From: Granulicella sp.
Lineage (GTDB): Bacteria; Acidobacteriota; Terriglobia; Terriglobales; Acidobacteriaceae
Assembly (NCBI GenBank): GCA_003133205.1
Contig: PKWK01000280.1
Span: 1 to 6,262, forward strand
Direction: 5' to 3'
Length of the DNA: 6,262 nucleotides
Every line of letters starts with the position of its first letter. The stretch's first letter is position 1. The notes below the pieces were generated by a model. That model was given only the letters and a program-made list of their open reading frames with translations, was not told the origin of the DNA and ran no database searches. Below are positions 5,198 to 6,262 of the stretch, piece by piece. Position numbers and translations under genes: made by a program.

Positions 5198-6262
5198 TCA
5201 GCGAATACGACTGCCCAGGGGGACTTCGTCGGAGAAGGTGGCGAGGACGGGCTTGCTGGAGTGGTCTTCACCGGATGCGGCGAGCAGCATGCCGTGGGAT
5301 TCGAGACCGCGCATCTTGCGTGGGGCGAGGTTGGCGATGATGGCGATGCGCTTTCCGATGAGCTCTTCGGGGGCGTAGTACTCGGCGATGCCGGCGAGGA
5401 TCTGGCGGCGTTCGGTGCCGAGATCGACCTCGAGGCGGAGGAGTTTGTCGGCCTTGGGGATGCGCTCGGCGACGACGATCTGCGCGACGCGGAGGTCTAC
5501 TTTGGCGAAGTCGTCGATGGTGATGGTCGAGGAGGTACTAGGTTCGAGGTTCGAGGTTCGAGGTGTGGCGGGCGGAGCGTCGGTGGACGGACTAACCGCG
5601 TTGAGGGCCTCGGCGGTGGGCTCGGAGGATGTGGGTGCGGGGGCCGGTGTTGAGGTGGTGGGGTTTTCCATGTCGGTCATAATCTGGGCGAGTCCTTTGT
5701 CTGCTCGGGGGAAGATGGGGGCGAGCGGGCCGAGTTTGGTGCCGGGTTTCAGGCCGCCCCATTGGAGGTTCTTCAGTTCGCCGTTCCGTGCTGCTTCTTC
5801 GATGTCGTCCAGGCCCAGCTGGCGCCAGACGGAGGCGGTGGCGTAAGGGATGAATGGATAGAGGAGAGCCGTGAGTATCCGGATTGACTCAACAGCCGTA
5901 TAAAGAACCTCATTCATCTTCTGTCGATCGGTAGAATCACCTGATTTGGCGAGCTTCCATGGAGCGTTTGCGGATAGATAACCGTCAACTATTCCAATTC
6001 TCAAGGCGATTATTGAAGTTAGGTTTGGCACAGAAGAATCTCTAATTGACTCCGAACCACTCGCTAATTGCCTGATTGTTTCAATAATTGTTTGGGTGCC
6101 GCTGATAGATTCTTTTAGAATCTCTCTCCCGTTCTCCATTACAAATGATTTTTCACTTTGACAAAGCCATGGTTCAACAGCAGCAATGATCGCTCCATTT
6201 TGATTCTGCTGAATCAGATTAAGTGTGCGGCTGACGAGGTTGCCGTAGCCGTTGGCGAGGTC
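5198..6262 (-). CDS. metG: Methionyl-tRNA synthetase, C-terminal part (N-terminal catalytic part outside window)
   Basis: MetG charges tRNA-Met with methionine in the cytoplasm. The window holds the last 354 codons to the TGA at 5200-5198; the frame stays open to the window edge. The fragment opens with [17 protein letters not shown], the start of the helical anticodon-binding domain, which continues through [11 protein letters not shown] and [19 protein letters not shown] Pro/Ser/Thr/Ala-rich linker follows (about fragment residues 198-245). From about 248 there is the C-terminal OB-fold tRNA-binding domain (Trbp111/EMAPII-like): [49 protein letters not shown]. That domain dimerises and strengthens tRNA binding in many bacterial MetG proteins. 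Codons inside about 5881-6220 are much more AT-rich than the rest of the gene. The catalytic Rossmann domain with HIGH and KMSKS motifs should lie beyond the right edge. Confidence 0.95.
   Translation of the reverse strand, partial: DLANGYGNLVSRTLNLIQQNQNGAIIAAVEPWLCQSEKSFVMENGREILKESISGTQTIIETIRQLASGSESIRDSSVPNLTSIIALRIGIVDGYLSANAPWKLAKSGDSTDRQKMNEVLYTAVESIRILTALLYPFIPYATASVWRQLGLDDIEEAARNGELKNLQWGGLKPGTKLGPLAPIFPRADKGLAQIMTDMENPTTSTPAPAPTSSEPTAEALNAVSPSTDAPPATPRTSNLEPSTSSTITIDDFAKVDLRVAQIVVAERIPKADKLLRLEVDLGTERRQILAGIAEYYAPEELIGKRIAIIANLAPRKMRGLESHGMLLAASGEDHSSKPVLATFSDEVPLGSRIR
5541..5564. repeat. 7-bp tandem repeat (GGTTCGA, 3.4 copies) inside the metG linker
   Basis: Three perfect copies of GGTTCGA at 5541-5561 are followed by GGT. 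On the coding strand they specify part of [11 protein letters not shown] in the unstructured linker. Because 7 is not a multiple of 3, the unit is read in all three frames and any gain or loss of one copy would shift the frame before the C-terminal OB domain. Confidence 0.8.

Noticed and set aside
4483..5271. Long open frame (262 codons) antisense to the phosphatase gene
   Set aside because: Its translation is an Arg/His/Gln/Pro-rich composition typical of antisense shadows, and it would run over both the divergent leader and the end of metG.
1..6262. CRISPR array, tRNA or rRNA gene, insertion sequence, phage module
   Set aside because: No regular spacer-repeat array, cloverleaf, transposase or integrase reading frame was found; the only repeats are the 95-bp inverted repeat and the 7-bp tandem tract.

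Overview
The window is ordinary, densely coded chromosome from a GC-rich bacterium (mostly about 60-70% G+C). Protein style (NAD kinase, FeoB and MetG sequences) and the tlyA-nadK adjacency fit Acidobacteriota, probably Terriglobia; this is a judgement from memory, not a database result. No rRNA, tRNA, CRISPR array, insertion sequence or phage gene is visible.

Layout. (a) 1-1355, plus strand: the 3' end of tlyA (rRNA 2'-O-methyltransferase), a 95-bp inverted-repeat element that begins in its last codon, then nadK (NAD kinase). (b) 4337-1398, minus strand: feoA and feoB (ferrous iron uptake, overlapping by 4 bp), then a type II toxin-antitoxin pair (ribbon-helix-helix-like antitoxin and PIN-domain toxin, also overlapping by 4 bp) with its own strong ribosome binding site and a possible extended -10 promoter. 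(c) 4338-4521, a divergent control region: a perfect TGTGA-N6-TCACA CRP-type palindrome sits about 42 bp upstream of the likely feoA transcription start, a second 23-bp imperfect palindrome lies nearby, and a 9-codon minicistron leads into feoA. (d) 4522-5136, plus strand: an exported histidine-phosphatase-superfamily protein of unknown substrate. (e) 6262-5198, minus strand: the C-terminal 354 codons of metG (methionyl-tRNA synthetase) with the appended tRNA-binding OB domain.

Functionally, FeoA and FeoB form one iron-import unit whose promoter looks activated by a CRP/FNR-family protein rather than visibly repressed by Fur. The toxin-antitoxin pair is probably an independent passenger downstream. 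The most unusual items are the feoA control region with its leader minicistron, a sharply AT-rich stretch (about 41% G+C by hand count over 5881-6220) inside metG, and a 7-bp tandem repeat in the metG linker. I found no convincing wholly new system.
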